Position numbers and translations under genes: made by a program. 50,134 bases of DNA, from positions 1-50,134 of the forward strand of contig JALSQD010000025.1 in NCBI GenBank assembly GCA_026985615.1, given 5' to 3'. This document shows positions 24,202 to 31,154 of this stretch, one piece after another. The notes under the pieces were generated by a model. That model had not been told where the DNA came from. It worked only from the letters and a program-made list of their open reading frames with translations, and did no database searches. This stretch comes from Thermaceae bacterium. GTDB lineage: Bacteria > Deinococcota > Deinococci > Deinococcales > Marinithermaceae. The first letter of the stretch is position 1, and each line of letters opens with the position of its first letter.

Positions 24202-24535
24202 TCTCGCCCTTCTCTAGGCGCTCGAGCACATGGGCGCGGTCCAGCCGGGCCTCGTCTTCGCCCACCTCGGTCTCATAGCCCAGGCTGCGCAGCAGCCCCT
24301 CGAAGCGGGCGCGCACCGTGGGGTAGCTCACCCCCAGGATCCGCTCCATCTCCTTAAGGTTGCCGCGCGTCTTGACGAAGAGGCGCAGGATCTCTAGCTG
24401 CTCCGGCGGCAGGGCCGCGAACTCGTTGACCACGAAGCGCCCTTCGACGCGAGTCTGGCAGCTGGGGCAGGCCAGGCCCGTCACCTCGAGGCGGTCGTGG
24501 CACACCGGACATTCGTGGGGCATCAACGGTTTCAA
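24152..24535 (-). CDS. DUF2089 protein: zinc ribbon, HTH and C-terminal SHOCT-like helix
   Basis: About 127 residues; last gene of the small operon. The N-terminal zinc ribbon has CPVC and CPSC pairs. A helix-turn-helix-like DUF2089 core follows (EQLEILRLFVKTRGNLKEME, RILGVSYPTVRARFEGLL), suggesting DNA binding. The C-terminus LERLEKGEISADEAAELL is the same helical motif that opens two other proteins of this operon. TTG 24535 is preferred to ATG 24523: it overlaps the preceding stop as TTGA, and AGGAGG lies 6 nt upstream, while ATG is 18 nt away from it. It is probably the transcription factor of the module. Confidence 0.8.
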   Translation of the reverse strand: MKPLMPHECPVCHDRLEVTGLACPSCQTRVEGRFVVNEFAALPPEQLEILRLFVKTRGNLKEMERILGVSYPTVRARFEGLLRSLGYETEVGEDEARLDRAHVLERLEKGEISADEAAELLRALRKR

Positions 24536-24834
24536 AGCAAACCTCCTACACGCAACACGACGCGGTGGCCCCGCGAGCGTACGTCCAGCAAAGGCTCGTC
24601 GGGCCGCAGCTGGTCGAGACCCAGCCGCGGCGGCTCGAAGAGCAGCCGCCAGCCGCCGCGCGCGCCCAGCCGGCGCTGGGTCCACCAACCGGCGAGCGCC
24701 AGCGCGAAGGCCAGCGGCGTCTCGAAGGGCTCGAGCGGCAGCAGGATCCTGAACCCGCGCCCGCCGGCGGGCCGCACCTCCAGGTCCAGCCAGCGGGGCT
24801 GGCGGCGGCGGACGTGCTCGAGCAACGACCTCAT
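24532..24834 (-). CDS. Small protein with LPL-type domain, function unknown
   Basis: A 100-residue protein overlapping its neighbours on both sides (ATGA at its start, TTGA at its end), so clearly part of the operon. It contains LDLEVRPAGGRGFRILLPLE followed by TPLAFALALAGWW, resembling the domain in the 123-residue upstream neighbour (LLRIHVDDPDAGQVRVNLPL, ALARFALKF). It lacks that neighbour's N-terminal GxITAEEA helix. The hydrophobic stretch is short, possibly a membrane-surface helix and not a full transmembrane span. Confidence 0.7.
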   Translation of the reverse strand: MRSLLEHVRRRQPRWLDLEVRPAGGRGFRILLPLEPFETPLAFALALAGWWTQRRLGARGGWRLLFEPPRLGLDQLRPDEPLLDVRSRGHRVVLRVGGLL

Positions 24835-25202
24835 ACCACCTCGATGAGCACCTGGGCGCCGCGCGGGTCCTCGATCTCCACCAGCTTGCCCTCCGGGGTG
24901 TCGCTTTGCAACGAGGTCAGCAGCTCGTCGAGGTCGAAACCGGCCTCGGCGATCTGCCGCTGCTGTTCCTTAGGGATGAACTTGAGCGCGAAGCGCGCCA
25001 GCGCCAGCGGCAGGTTCACCCGCACCTGGCCGGCGTCGGGATCGTCGACGTGGATGCGCAATAGCCGCGCCGGCCCCTTGCGGCTCACCAACTCCGCCTC
25101 CTTGGGGGCCCCTTCCAGCGCCTCGAGCAGGCGCTCGGCCTCCTCGGCGGTGATTTGGCCCTCGACCAGAAGCTGCAGGATGCGCTTGCGTTCCTCGTTC
25201 AC
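24831..25202 (-). CDS. SHOCT-like/YvlB-LiaX N-terminal-type small protein
   Basis: A 123-residue protein. Its N-terminal helix hairpin ILQLLVEGQITAEEAERLLE is the YvlB/LiaX- and SHOCT-like oligomerisation motif. The middle domain LLRIHVDDPDAGQVRVNLPL then ALARFALKFIPKEQ is conserved in many small SHOCT-like proteins of unknown function. The tail (LVEIEDPRGAQVLIEVV) is beta-rich. It overlaps the neighbouring genes by 4 nt at both ends. No signal peptide or transmembrane span is seen, so it is likely cytosolic or peripheral to the membrane. Confidence 0.78.
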   Translation of the reverse strand: MNEERKRILQLLVEGQITAEEAERLLEALEGAPKEAELVSRKGPARLLRIHVDDPDAGQVRVNLPLALARFALKFIPKEQQRQIAEAGFDLDELLTSLQSDTPEGKLVEIEDPRGAQVLIEVV

Positions 25203-25999
25203 GGCAACCTCACCTCCACCGTACCCAACCCCGACTCCACCTCGAGCCGGGCCCGGCCCGAGCCCAGCGTGGCCTCCAGCCCGCTGTGCTGTCCCTTGCC
25301 CTCGCGCACCTCGCCATCCTGGATGAGCCGCACACTGCCCAGGCCCGACGCCAGCCGCGCCCGCACGTCGCTGCCCTCCAGCAGACCGAGCCGCACGCTG
25401 CCCATGCCGGTCTCGACACGGTGCCGACCCTCTGCGAGCCGCGCCGACGCCTCGATCGTGCCCTGGCCCACCTCGAGGTCCAGCGCCTCCGCCCGCCCTA
25501 CGATGAGCGTGCCCTGCCCCAACTCGAAGCGGACACGCTTAGCCTCCTCGATGCGCGCCGTTCCCTGCCCCAACTCCCCCTCCAGAGCGGCCAGCCGCCC
25601 CTGGCTCCGCAGCGTGCCCTGGCCGAGATCGAGCTCCACGCGCGTGCCCGCCGGCACCGCCAGGACCACCCGCCGCAACAGCGCCCCGCGCAAGAAGCCC
25701 AGCAGACCGCCCAGGTCGAGCCCATCTGAGCGGTCATAGAGCCGCCAGCCGCCCTCGGCGCGCTCGAGCGTCACCCCCTCGACCTCGCTCTCGATCCGCG
25801 GCTCGGAGGCCTCCTCGCGCACGGTCAGGGAAAGTTCGGCGCGGCGCAGCCGCACCGCCAGCTCCACCGCCCCGCTCTCGCCCCCGGGGGCGAGAGCGGG
25901 GCGGGCCTCCTCCTCCAGCGCCTCGATCAGGCGCTGAGCCTCCTCGGCCGTAATCTTACCCGACTCCAGCAGCTCGGCGATGCGCGTGTACTCATCCAT
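25199..25999 (-). CDS. YvlB/LiaX-like protein: SHOCT-like N-terminus plus DUF4097-type beta-repeat domain
   Basis: A 266-residue protein. Residues 1-30 form the helical motif IAELLESGKITAEEAQRLIEAL. From about 105 to the end it carries tandem beta repeats of 15-20 residues with a recurring G(Q/M/L)G(T/S)xR core: ELDLGQGTLRSQG, EGELGQGTARIEEA, RFELGQGTLIVGRA, DLEVGQGTIEASAR, ETGMGSVRLGLL, ASGLGSVRLIQ and ESGLGTVEVRLP. This is the DUF4097 adhesin-like solenoid pattern. In Firmicutes, YvlB and LiaX combine the same two parts and are linked to envelope stress. No signal peptide is visible. The start overlaps the upstream 54-aa gene by 8 nt. Confidence 0.8.
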   Translation of the reverse strand: MDEYTRIAELLESGKITAEEAQRLIEALEEEARPALAPGGESGAVELAVRLRRAELSLTVREEASEPRIESEVEGVTLERAEGGWRLYDRSDGLDLGGLLGFLRGALLRRVVLAVPAGTRVELDLGQGTLRSQGRLAALEGELGQGTARIEEAKRVRFELGQGTLIVGRAEALDLEVGQGTIEASARLAEGRHRVETGMGSVRLGLLEGSDVRARLASGLGSVRLIQDGEVREGKGQHSGLEATLGSGRARLEVESGLGTVEVRLP

Positions 26000-26156
26000 G
26001 GCTTGCCGCCCTCCTCGCCTCCCGCAGCAGAGCCACCTGGTGCACGCGCCGCGGCCGCTCCTCCCGCGCCTCCCCGGCGGCGAGTCGCGTGGCGGCCTCG
26101 CGCCGGAGCTCCAGCCAGCGATCCAAAGCTCGTTCCCGCAGCGTCCAGGGGTTCAT
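25992..26156 (-). CDS. 54-residue basic leader-gene protein of the operon, unknown function
   Basis: First gene after the promoter. ATG 26156 has an excellent ribosome-binding site (AGGAGGAGAGG). The product is rich in Arg/Glu/Ala (WTLRERALDRWLELRREAAT and VHQVALLREARR), predicted helical and basic, with no transmembrane span or known domain. The strong signals and the overlap with the following gene argue that it is translated. Longer in-frame starts lie upstream of the -10 box and are excluded. Confidence 0.65.
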   Translation of the reverse strand: MNPWTLRERALDRWLELRREAATRLAAGEAREERPRRVHQVALLREARRAASHG

Positions 26157-26174
26157 CCTCTCCTCCTTGCGAGA

Positions 26175-26204
26175 ATTGTAAACCCTAGTTTTATATATTG
26201 TCAA
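26175..26204 (-). promoter_or_regulatory. Near-consensus sigma-A promoter of the YvlB/DUF2089 operon
   Basis: Read on the minus strand: TTGACA (26204-26199), an 18-bp very AT-rich spacer, and TACAAT (26180-26175). This is the best promoter match in the window. It drives the five-gene operon 26156-24152 with a short leader containing AGGAGG. Confidence 0.85.
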
Positions 26205-26206
26205 GT

Positions 26207-26224
26207 AGCGATTTGCAAATCTCT
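26207..26224. promoter_or_regulatory. Near-perfect 18-bp palindrome upstream of the operon promoter
   Basis: AGCGATTTGCAAATCTCT is symmetric except for one position pair; its core GATTTGCAAATC (26210-26221) is perfect. It is centred just upstream of the -35 box, a position typical of activator sites. It also spans the 3' end of the hemX-like gene. It could be bound by the DUF2089 protein or by the nearby response regulator. Confidence 0.5.
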
Positions 26225-26966
26225 AAACGGGGTGCCGCCCGCCCCAGTAGGGCGCAACGAAGAAGACGAAGACGAGCAGGGCGTAGGCGGCCCACCACAG
26301 CGCGATGCGCACGCCGCTGGGTCGGCCGGGCCGGTGCTCGAGGACGAGCAGGGTAAACAGCGCCCAGGCCGCCATCGTGGCCATCTCCTTGGCGTCGGCG
26401 GCCAGGGGGCTGCCCCACAGCCGCCAGGCCCAGGCGATGCCGGTGAGCACCCCCAGGGTGTAAAGCGCGTAACCCGCGCGCAAGTAAGGCCCCTCGAGCC
26501 GGGCCAGGCTCACCAGCGGCGGGGCCGAGAGCGAGCGCCAGGGCGCGCGGCGCAACCGGCGGTGCTGGGCCCAGCCGGCCACGGCGGCAAGGAAGGCCAC
26601 GGTCAGGCTCACATAGGCCAGGGTGAGCACGGCGGCGTGAAAGACCACCAGCGACCACGGCAGCGGCCCGCTCGTGGTGCCCACGAAACGCAGCGAGAGC
26701 AGGGCGAAGAAGAGCGCGGTGGCGTAGGCGTAGCGCACCCATACCCGCCAGCGCGGCCGGTCGGCGTAGCCCCGGGCCACCCCCACCAGGCCGATGACGA
26801 GCAGCATCGCCGCCTCGAACGACGACCCAAGCACCTGCCCGGTGGTCACCGCGTGCCCCACGGCGGCGGCGAAGAAGAACCACAGCGACCAGCCCGCCCG
26901 CCGCTCGTCCCAGACCAATGCGGCCAGGAGCACGAGCGCCCCCAGGCTTACCAACGCGGTGACCAC
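26223..26966 (-). CDS. HemX/CcsA-like cytochrome c assembly-type membrane protein
   Basis: A 247-residue integral membrane protein with about eight hydrophobic spans, containing the CcsA/HemX pattern: VVFHAAVLTLAYVSLTVAFLAAVAGW (conserved His) and LRAGYALYTLGVLTGIAWAWRLWGS...DAKEMATMAAWALFTLL. It directly follows hemA (1-nt gap), as hemX does in Bacillus, where HemX negatively affects HemA levels. That synteny favours HemX over a cytochrome c maturation role, but the two cannot be separated by sequence here. The start is GTG 26966. Confidence 0.82.
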   Translation of the reverse strand: MVTALVSLGALVLLAALVWDERRAGWSLWFFFAAAVGHAVTTGQVLGSSFEAAMLLVIGLVGVARGYADRPRWRVWVRYAYATALFFALLSLRFVGTTSGPLPWSLVVFHAAVLTLAYVSLTVAFLAAVAGWAQHRRLRRAPWRSLSAPPLVSLARLEGPYLRAGYALYTLGVLTGIAWAWRLWGSPLAADAKEMATMAAWALFTLLVLEHRPGRPSGVRIALWWAAYALLVFVFFVAPYWGGRHPV

Positions 26967-26967
26967 G

Positions 26968-28167
26968 CTAGCCCTCCAGAAGACGCTCGAGCGCGGGGCC
27001 CAGCTCTGGGTCTTTGGCGATCTGGATCAGGGGGTGGGCGGCCTTGCCGGCCATGCGGCGAATGGTGCGCTCCAGCGCCTCCGACCCAGCCAGGCCGCGG
27101 CCGCCGAGGACGTTTTCGAGCTCGTCGCGGATCGTCCGCTCGATCCAAGCGCGCAGCCGCTGGATGCGTGGCGCGGCACGGTGGCCGGCGTACCACTCGA
27201 GCCAGCCCGAGATCTCCTCGTCCACGATGCGACGCACCCGCGGCAGCTCGCCCTCGCGGGCGGCGCGGTTCTCGGCCACGACGGCCTCGAGGTCGTCGAG
27301 GTTGTAGAGGTAGGCACCGCCGAGGCGGCCCACCGCAGGGTCGATGTTGCGCGGCAGGGCGATGTCGATGAGGAAGAGCGGGCCGTCGCGCTGGGCCAGC
27401 ACCTCGCGCACCCGCGCCTCGCGCACCACGTAGTGGGGCGCGGCGGCGGAGGCGATCACGATGTCGGCGTGGGCAAGCGCTTCGCCCACGTGCTCCATTC
27501 CGCAGGCGCGGCCGCCATAGAGGCGCGCCAGCTTCTCGGCGTTCTCGATCGTGCGGTTGAGGACCCACACCTCGCCGATGCCGAAGTGGGCCAGGTGCTC
27601 GAGCACCAGCTCGGCCATCTCCCCCGCCCCCAGCACCAGTGCGCGCAGGCCCGAAAGATCGCCAAAGATCGAGCGGGCCAGGTCCACCGCGGCGTAGGCC
27701 ACGCTCACCGCCCCGCGCCCGATCGCGGTCTCGGCGCGGGCGCGCTTGCCGGCGGCGATCGCGGTCTGGAAGGCCTGCTCGCTGATGGGTCCGGTGGTGC
27801 CCGCCTTGCGGGCGGCGAAGAGGCCCTCGCGCACCTGCCCGAGGATCTGGGCCTCGCCCACGACCAGGCTGTCGAGCCCGGCGGCCACCTCGAAGAGGTG
27901 GCGCAGCGCGCGCACGCCCGCGTGGGCGTAGGCGTACTGGGTGTAGTGGCCCAGGTGGTCGCGGTAGATCTCGAGGGGGTCGCGCTGCGGCCGCACCAGG
28001 TAAAGCTCGGTGCGGTTGCAAGTGGAGACCGCCACCGCCTCGTCGGCCTCTTCACGCAACGCCTCCAGCAGGGCCCTAAGGCGCGGCCCCGAGACGGCCA
28101 CGCACTCGCGCACCCCTATGGGCGCGGTCTTGTGACTGATGCCCACGACGCGAAACGGCGGCTCCAC
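26968..28167 (-). CDS. hemA: Glutamyl-tRNA reductase
   Basis: A 399-residue first committed enzyme of C5-pathway tetrapyrrole synthesis, reducing Glu-tRNA to glutamate-1-semialdehyde. Seen: VVGISHKTAPIGVRE, the catalytic Cys50 in AVSTCNRTELY, GLDSLVVGEAQILGQVR, the NADPH-binding ALVLGAGEMAELV and a C-terminal dimerisation helix. ATG 28167 has AGGAGG (28176-28171) upstream and a TAGACT box (28190-28185) 17 nt before the start, so it can be transcribed separately from hemD, which lies 35 nt upstream. Confidence 0.96.
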   Translation of the reverse strand: MEPPFRVVGISHKTAPIGVRECVAVSGPRLRALLEALREEADEAVAVSTCNRTELYLVRPQRDPLEIYRDHLGHYTQYAYAHAGVRALRHLFEVAAGLDSLVVGEAQILGQVREGLFAARKAGTTGPISEQAFQTAIAAGKRARAETAIGRGAVSVAYAAVDLARSIFGDLSGLRALVLGAGEMAELVLEHLAHFGIGEVWVLNRTIENAEKLARLYGGRACGMEHVGEALAHADIVIASAAAPHYVVREARVREVLAQRDGPLFLIDIALPRNIDPAVGRLGGAYLYNLDDLEAVVAENRAAREGELPRVRRIVDEEISGWLEWYAGHRAAPRIQRLRAWIERTIRDELENVLGGRGLAGSEALERTIRRMAGKAAHPLIQIAKDPELGPALERLLEG

Positions 28168-28202
28168 GGCCCCTCCTGGGCGCCAGTCTACCGCAAAATC
28201 CT

Positions 28203-28922
28203 CTAGGGCACGTGTCCCTTACCGAAGTACAAGTCACGGGCCACCAGGGCCCAACCCTCCACGCCCGGATCCTCGGGCCAGCGCACCGGCGAAAAGCCGG
28301 CCGCGCACGCCGCCTCCCCGGTGACCCGGCCGATGGCCGCGACCGCGGACCGCGCCCCGCTGGCCTCCACCCAGGCGCGCACCGCCGAGGGCGAGCCCAA
28401 AGCCGCCACCGCCGCGCCCTCCAGCAGGGCGCGCTCGCCCGCGTCCAGCACGCGCGGACGGGTGAGGTAGACGTCGAGGCGCCGCACCTCGAAGCCGCGC
28501 GTGGCCAGGGTCTCGGCGAGCTCGGAGCCCGCGAGGGTCGAGGTGGGCCACAGCACCCGCCCCGCACCCGGCAGCGCGTCCGCGAGCGCCCGGCCGTAGG
28601 CACGCTCCGGAACGAAGCCCACCTCCAGCCCCGCGCCCTCCAGCACCCGCGCGGTGCCCCGCCCCACCGCGGCCAGGCGCAGCGGCGGGCGCCCCGCCTC
28701 GTCCCAACCCGCCAGCAAGAAGCGGGCCGCCGTGGGCGAGGTCACCACCACCCAGTCCCAGCCCTCGCGCAACCGCCGGGGAAGCCCGGCGCGGTCAGGA
28801 CCGGGCGCGTACTCGGTGAGCGGTACATGCCGGAAGGGGACCCCGGCCTGCTCGAGCCTGCGGGCCAGGGGGGCGTCTTTTTTCGCGTCGCGCGTCAGCA
28901 CCACGTAGCCCACGCCCTTCAT
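28203..28922 (-). CDS. hemD: Uroporphyrinogen-III synthase
   Basis: A 239-residue enzyme that closes and inverts ring D of hydroxymethylbilane to give uroporphyrinogen III. HemD is poorly conserved; support comes from GVGYVVLTRDAKKDAPLARRLEQAG, WVVVTSPTAARFLL, LAAVGRGTARVLEGAGLEVGFVP, RVLWPTSTLAGSELAETLATRGFEVRRLDVY, AALGSPSAVRAW and VAAIGRVTGEAACAAGF, the typical two-domain pattern. It is followed by hemA and the hemX-like gene. hemB, hemC and hemL are not in the window. Confidence 0.9.
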   Translation of the reverse strand: MKGVGYVVLTRDAKKDAPLARRLEQAGVPFRHVPLTEYAPGPDRAGLPRRLREGWDWVVVTSPTAARFLLAGWDEAGRPPLRLAAVGRGTARVLEGAGLEVGFVPERAYGRALADALPGAGRVLWPTSTLAGSELAETLATRGFEVRRLDVYLTRPRVLDAGERALLEGAAVAALGSPSAVRAWVEASGARSAVAAIGRVTGEAACAAGFSPVRWPEDPGVEGWALVARDLYFGKGHVP

Positions 28923-28949
28923 CCTAACGCCGGCCTAGAATGGCCGTGG

Positions 28950-30083
28950 ATGCGCCACCTCTACCTGCACGTGCCCTTCTGCCCCACCCTCTGCCCCTAC
29001 TGCGACTTTCACGTGGTGCGGCGCAGCGCCGGCGCGGTGGAGGCCTTTCTGGCGCGACTGGAAGAAGAGGCCGCGGCGCTCGCCGCAAGCCACCCTGGCC
29101 CGCTCGCCACCCTCTACCTGGGCGGCGGCACGCCCAGCTACCTGCGCGACCGCGAGCTCGCGCGCCTCTTCACCGCCCTGCCCTGGCCGCTCGAGTCCGA
29201 CGCCGAGGTGACGCTCGAGGTCAACCCCGGCACCCTCTCCCCCGCGCGGCGCGAGCACCTGCGCGCGCTGGGGGTGAACCGACTCTCGCTGGGGGTGCAG
29301 AGCTTCCAGGACCCGGTGCTCGCGCGGCTCGGCCGCGCCCACGGGGCCGCCGGGGCGCTCGGAGCGGTGGAAGAGGCGCTCGCGGCGGGTTTCCGGGTTT
29401 CGCTGGACCTGATCCTGGGCCTGCCCGAGCAAAACGCCCGGGCCGACCTGGAGACGGCGGCGGCGCTGGGGGTGGGGCACGTCTCCGCCTACACGCTGCA
29501 GATCGAGCCAGGCACGCCCTTCGCCCTGGCCGGGCTCGAGCCCGACCCCAACCGCGAGGCCGAGGCCTTCGCCCTGGCTCGGACGGTGCTCGGCGGCGCC
29601 GGGCTCGAACGCTACGAGGTAAGCAACTACGCCCGGCCCGGCGAGGAAGCGCGCCACAACCTAGCCTACTGGCGCATGGCTGCCTGGGGCGGGCTGGGGC
29701 CCGCGGCCAGCGCCCACTTCTACACCCCCGCGGGCCCGGGGGTGGCCGAGCGGCGCACCAACCCGCCGCTGCCGCGCTGGGCCGCGGGCGAACCGCCCGC
29801 GCGTGAGACGATCGGCCCGCGCGAGCACGTCAAGGAGAGCCTGATGATGGGGCTGCGCCTGCGCGAGGGGGTCGACATCGCCGCCCTCGCCGCCCGCAGC
29901 GGCCTGGCCGACCTCGAGCAGACGCTCGCCCCGGCGGCGGAACGGCTCGCGGCCGACGGGCTGCTCGAGCGCACACCCGCGCGCTTGCGGCCCACGGAGG
30001 CCGGCCTCGACCGGCTCCACGCCGCGGTGCTGCCCTTGTGGGAGGCGCTCGAGGCGGCCTACCCGCCGGACGGCGTTTCTTGA
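28950..30083 (+). CDS. hemW: Radical SAM HemW (haem chaperone; HemN-like)
   Basis: A 377-residue radical SAM protein. The 4Fe-4S cysteines are Cys11, Cys15 and Cys18 (VPFCPTLCPYCDF), with TLYLGGGTPSYL, EVNPGTLSP, GVNRLSLGVQSFQD, LDLILGLPEQ and a C-terminal HemN domain (ESLMMGLRLREGVD). True HemN has an extra N-terminal region that is absent here, so HemW (haem trafficking) is favoured over coproporphyrinogen dehydrogenase. ATG 28950 lies 8 nt after TAGAAT (28936-28941). It diverges from hemD, and its 3' end overlaps the convergent MscS gene by 25 nt. Confidence 0.9.
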   Translation: MRHLYLHVPFCPTLCPYCDFHVVRRSAGAVEAFLARLEEEAAALAASHPGPLATLYLGGGTPSYLRDRELARLFTALPWPLESDAEVTLEVNPGTLSPARREHLRALGVNRLSLGVQSFQDPVLARLGRAHGAAGALGAVEEALAAGFRVSLDLILGLPEQNARADLETAAALGVGHVSAYTLQIEPGTPFALAGLEPDPNREAEAFALARTVLGGAGLERYEVSNYARPGEEARHNLAYWRMAAWGGLGPAASAHFYTPAGPGVAERRTNPPLPRWAAGEPPARETIGPREHVKESLMMGLRLREGVDIAALAARSGLADLEQTLAPAAERLAADGLLERTPARLRPTEAGLDRLHAAVLPLWEALEAAYPPDGVS

Positions 30084-31129
30084 ATGACCCGCAGGGGCTC
30101 GGGAAACCAGACCGTGCGCTGCGGGAAAGGGATCTCGATGCCCGCCTCGTCCAGAGCGATCTTGGCCGCCTCAGTGATCTCGGCCGCGATCACCGGGTAG
30201 TTGGGGATCTCGCGCTCGGGGATCCAAACCACCAGGGTGAAGTCGACGCTGTTGTCGCCCAGACCCGTCACCAGCACCGCTGGCGCAGGATCGGCGAGCA
30301 GCGACGGGTACCCCGTTATCACGCGCTCGAGCACCTTGCGCACCTCGCGGGTATCGTGACGGTAGGCCACCCCCACAGGGATGCGCAAGCGCAGCGGTCC
30401 GCCCGCCGAGAGGTTCTTGATCTCACCTCCGGCCACGACCGCGTTGGGGATGGCCACATACTCGTTGTCGGGGGTACGCAGGCGGGTGGTGCGCAGCGTC
30501 AGCCCCTCTACCTGACCGTACTCCTCACCAATGTACACCCAGTCGCCAATTTGAAAAGGGCGGTCCATCAGTAGGATAATCCCGGCGATGAAGTTCGAGA
30601 AGGTGTCCTGGGCCGCCAGGCTTACGGCCAGACCCAACACCCCCAAGGCCCCCACGATGGGCGCGATCTCCGGCCCCGCCACCAGGTAGGCCCCCCAGAC
30701 TACCAGCAGCGTCATCGCCGCGTAACGCACCAGCAACACCAGGTTGCGGTCGAGGCCACGCCGCACCAACCGGTGGTCAATGAAGGCCTCGAGCGCCACC
30801 CAGACGAGGTAGACGAAGACGAGCCGCAGCACCGCCTGAACCACCCGCTGCGGATCGCCCGCAGCGAAGACCGACGAGCCCACCGCCAGCAGCCCGCCCC
30901 AGAAGAGCAGGTCCCACACCCCCGCCAGCCGGCGCCGGGCCATCCCGCCCAGGCGTCCGGCGAGGAGGAAGGTAAGCCGCTTGAAGATCCAAGCCAGCGC
31001 CCACAGCCCCAGGGCCAAGAGCAAGAAGGCCACCAGCTGGGGCCCGCGATCCGACCAGCCGCGGGCCTCCGGTCCCGCGCCCGAAAACTGGGCCAGGGCT
31101 GCCTTGACGTACGCCACCACCTTTTCCAT
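30059..31129 (-). CDS. MscS-family mechanosensitive ion channel
   Basis: A 356-residue membrane channel that releases osmolytes on hypo-osmotic shock. The first spans are at about 30-50 (LVAFLLLALGLWALAWIF), 70-90 and 95-115, then the pore helix and beta domain: GALGVLGLAVSLAAQDTFSNFIAGIILLMDRPFQIGDWV, GQVEGLTLRTTRLRTPDNEYVAIPN, the diagnostic MscS block. It is slightly larger than E. coli MscS (286 aa). ATG 31129 is preceded by an AT-rich patch with TATATT, so it is probably transcribed from its own promoter. Confidence 0.93.
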   Translation of the reverse strand: MEKVVAYVKAALAQFSGAGPEARGWSDRGPQLVAFLLLALGLWALAWIFKRLTFLLAGRLGGMARRRLAGVWDLLFWGGLLAVGSSVFAAGDPQRVVQAVLRLVFVYLVWVALEAFIDHRLVRRGLDRNLVLLVRYAAMTLLVVWGAYLVAGPEIAPIVGALGVLGLAVSLAAQDTFSNFIAGIILLMDRPFQIGDWVYIGEEYGQVEGLTLRTTRLRTPDNEYVAIPNAVVAGGEIKNLSAGGPLRLRIPVGVAYRHDTREVRKVLERVITGYPSLLADPAPAVLVTGLGDNSVDFTLVVWIPEREIPNYPVIAAEITEAAKIALDEAGIEIPFPQRTVWFPEPLRVIQETPSGG

Positions 31130-31154
31130 AGAAGTAAATATACCTAATGCAAGC

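Noticed and set aside
28212..28949. N-terminal extension of hemW
   Set aside because: It lies antisense to hemD, and a -10 box just before ATG 28950 plus the family N-terminus MRHLYLHVPFC define the true start.
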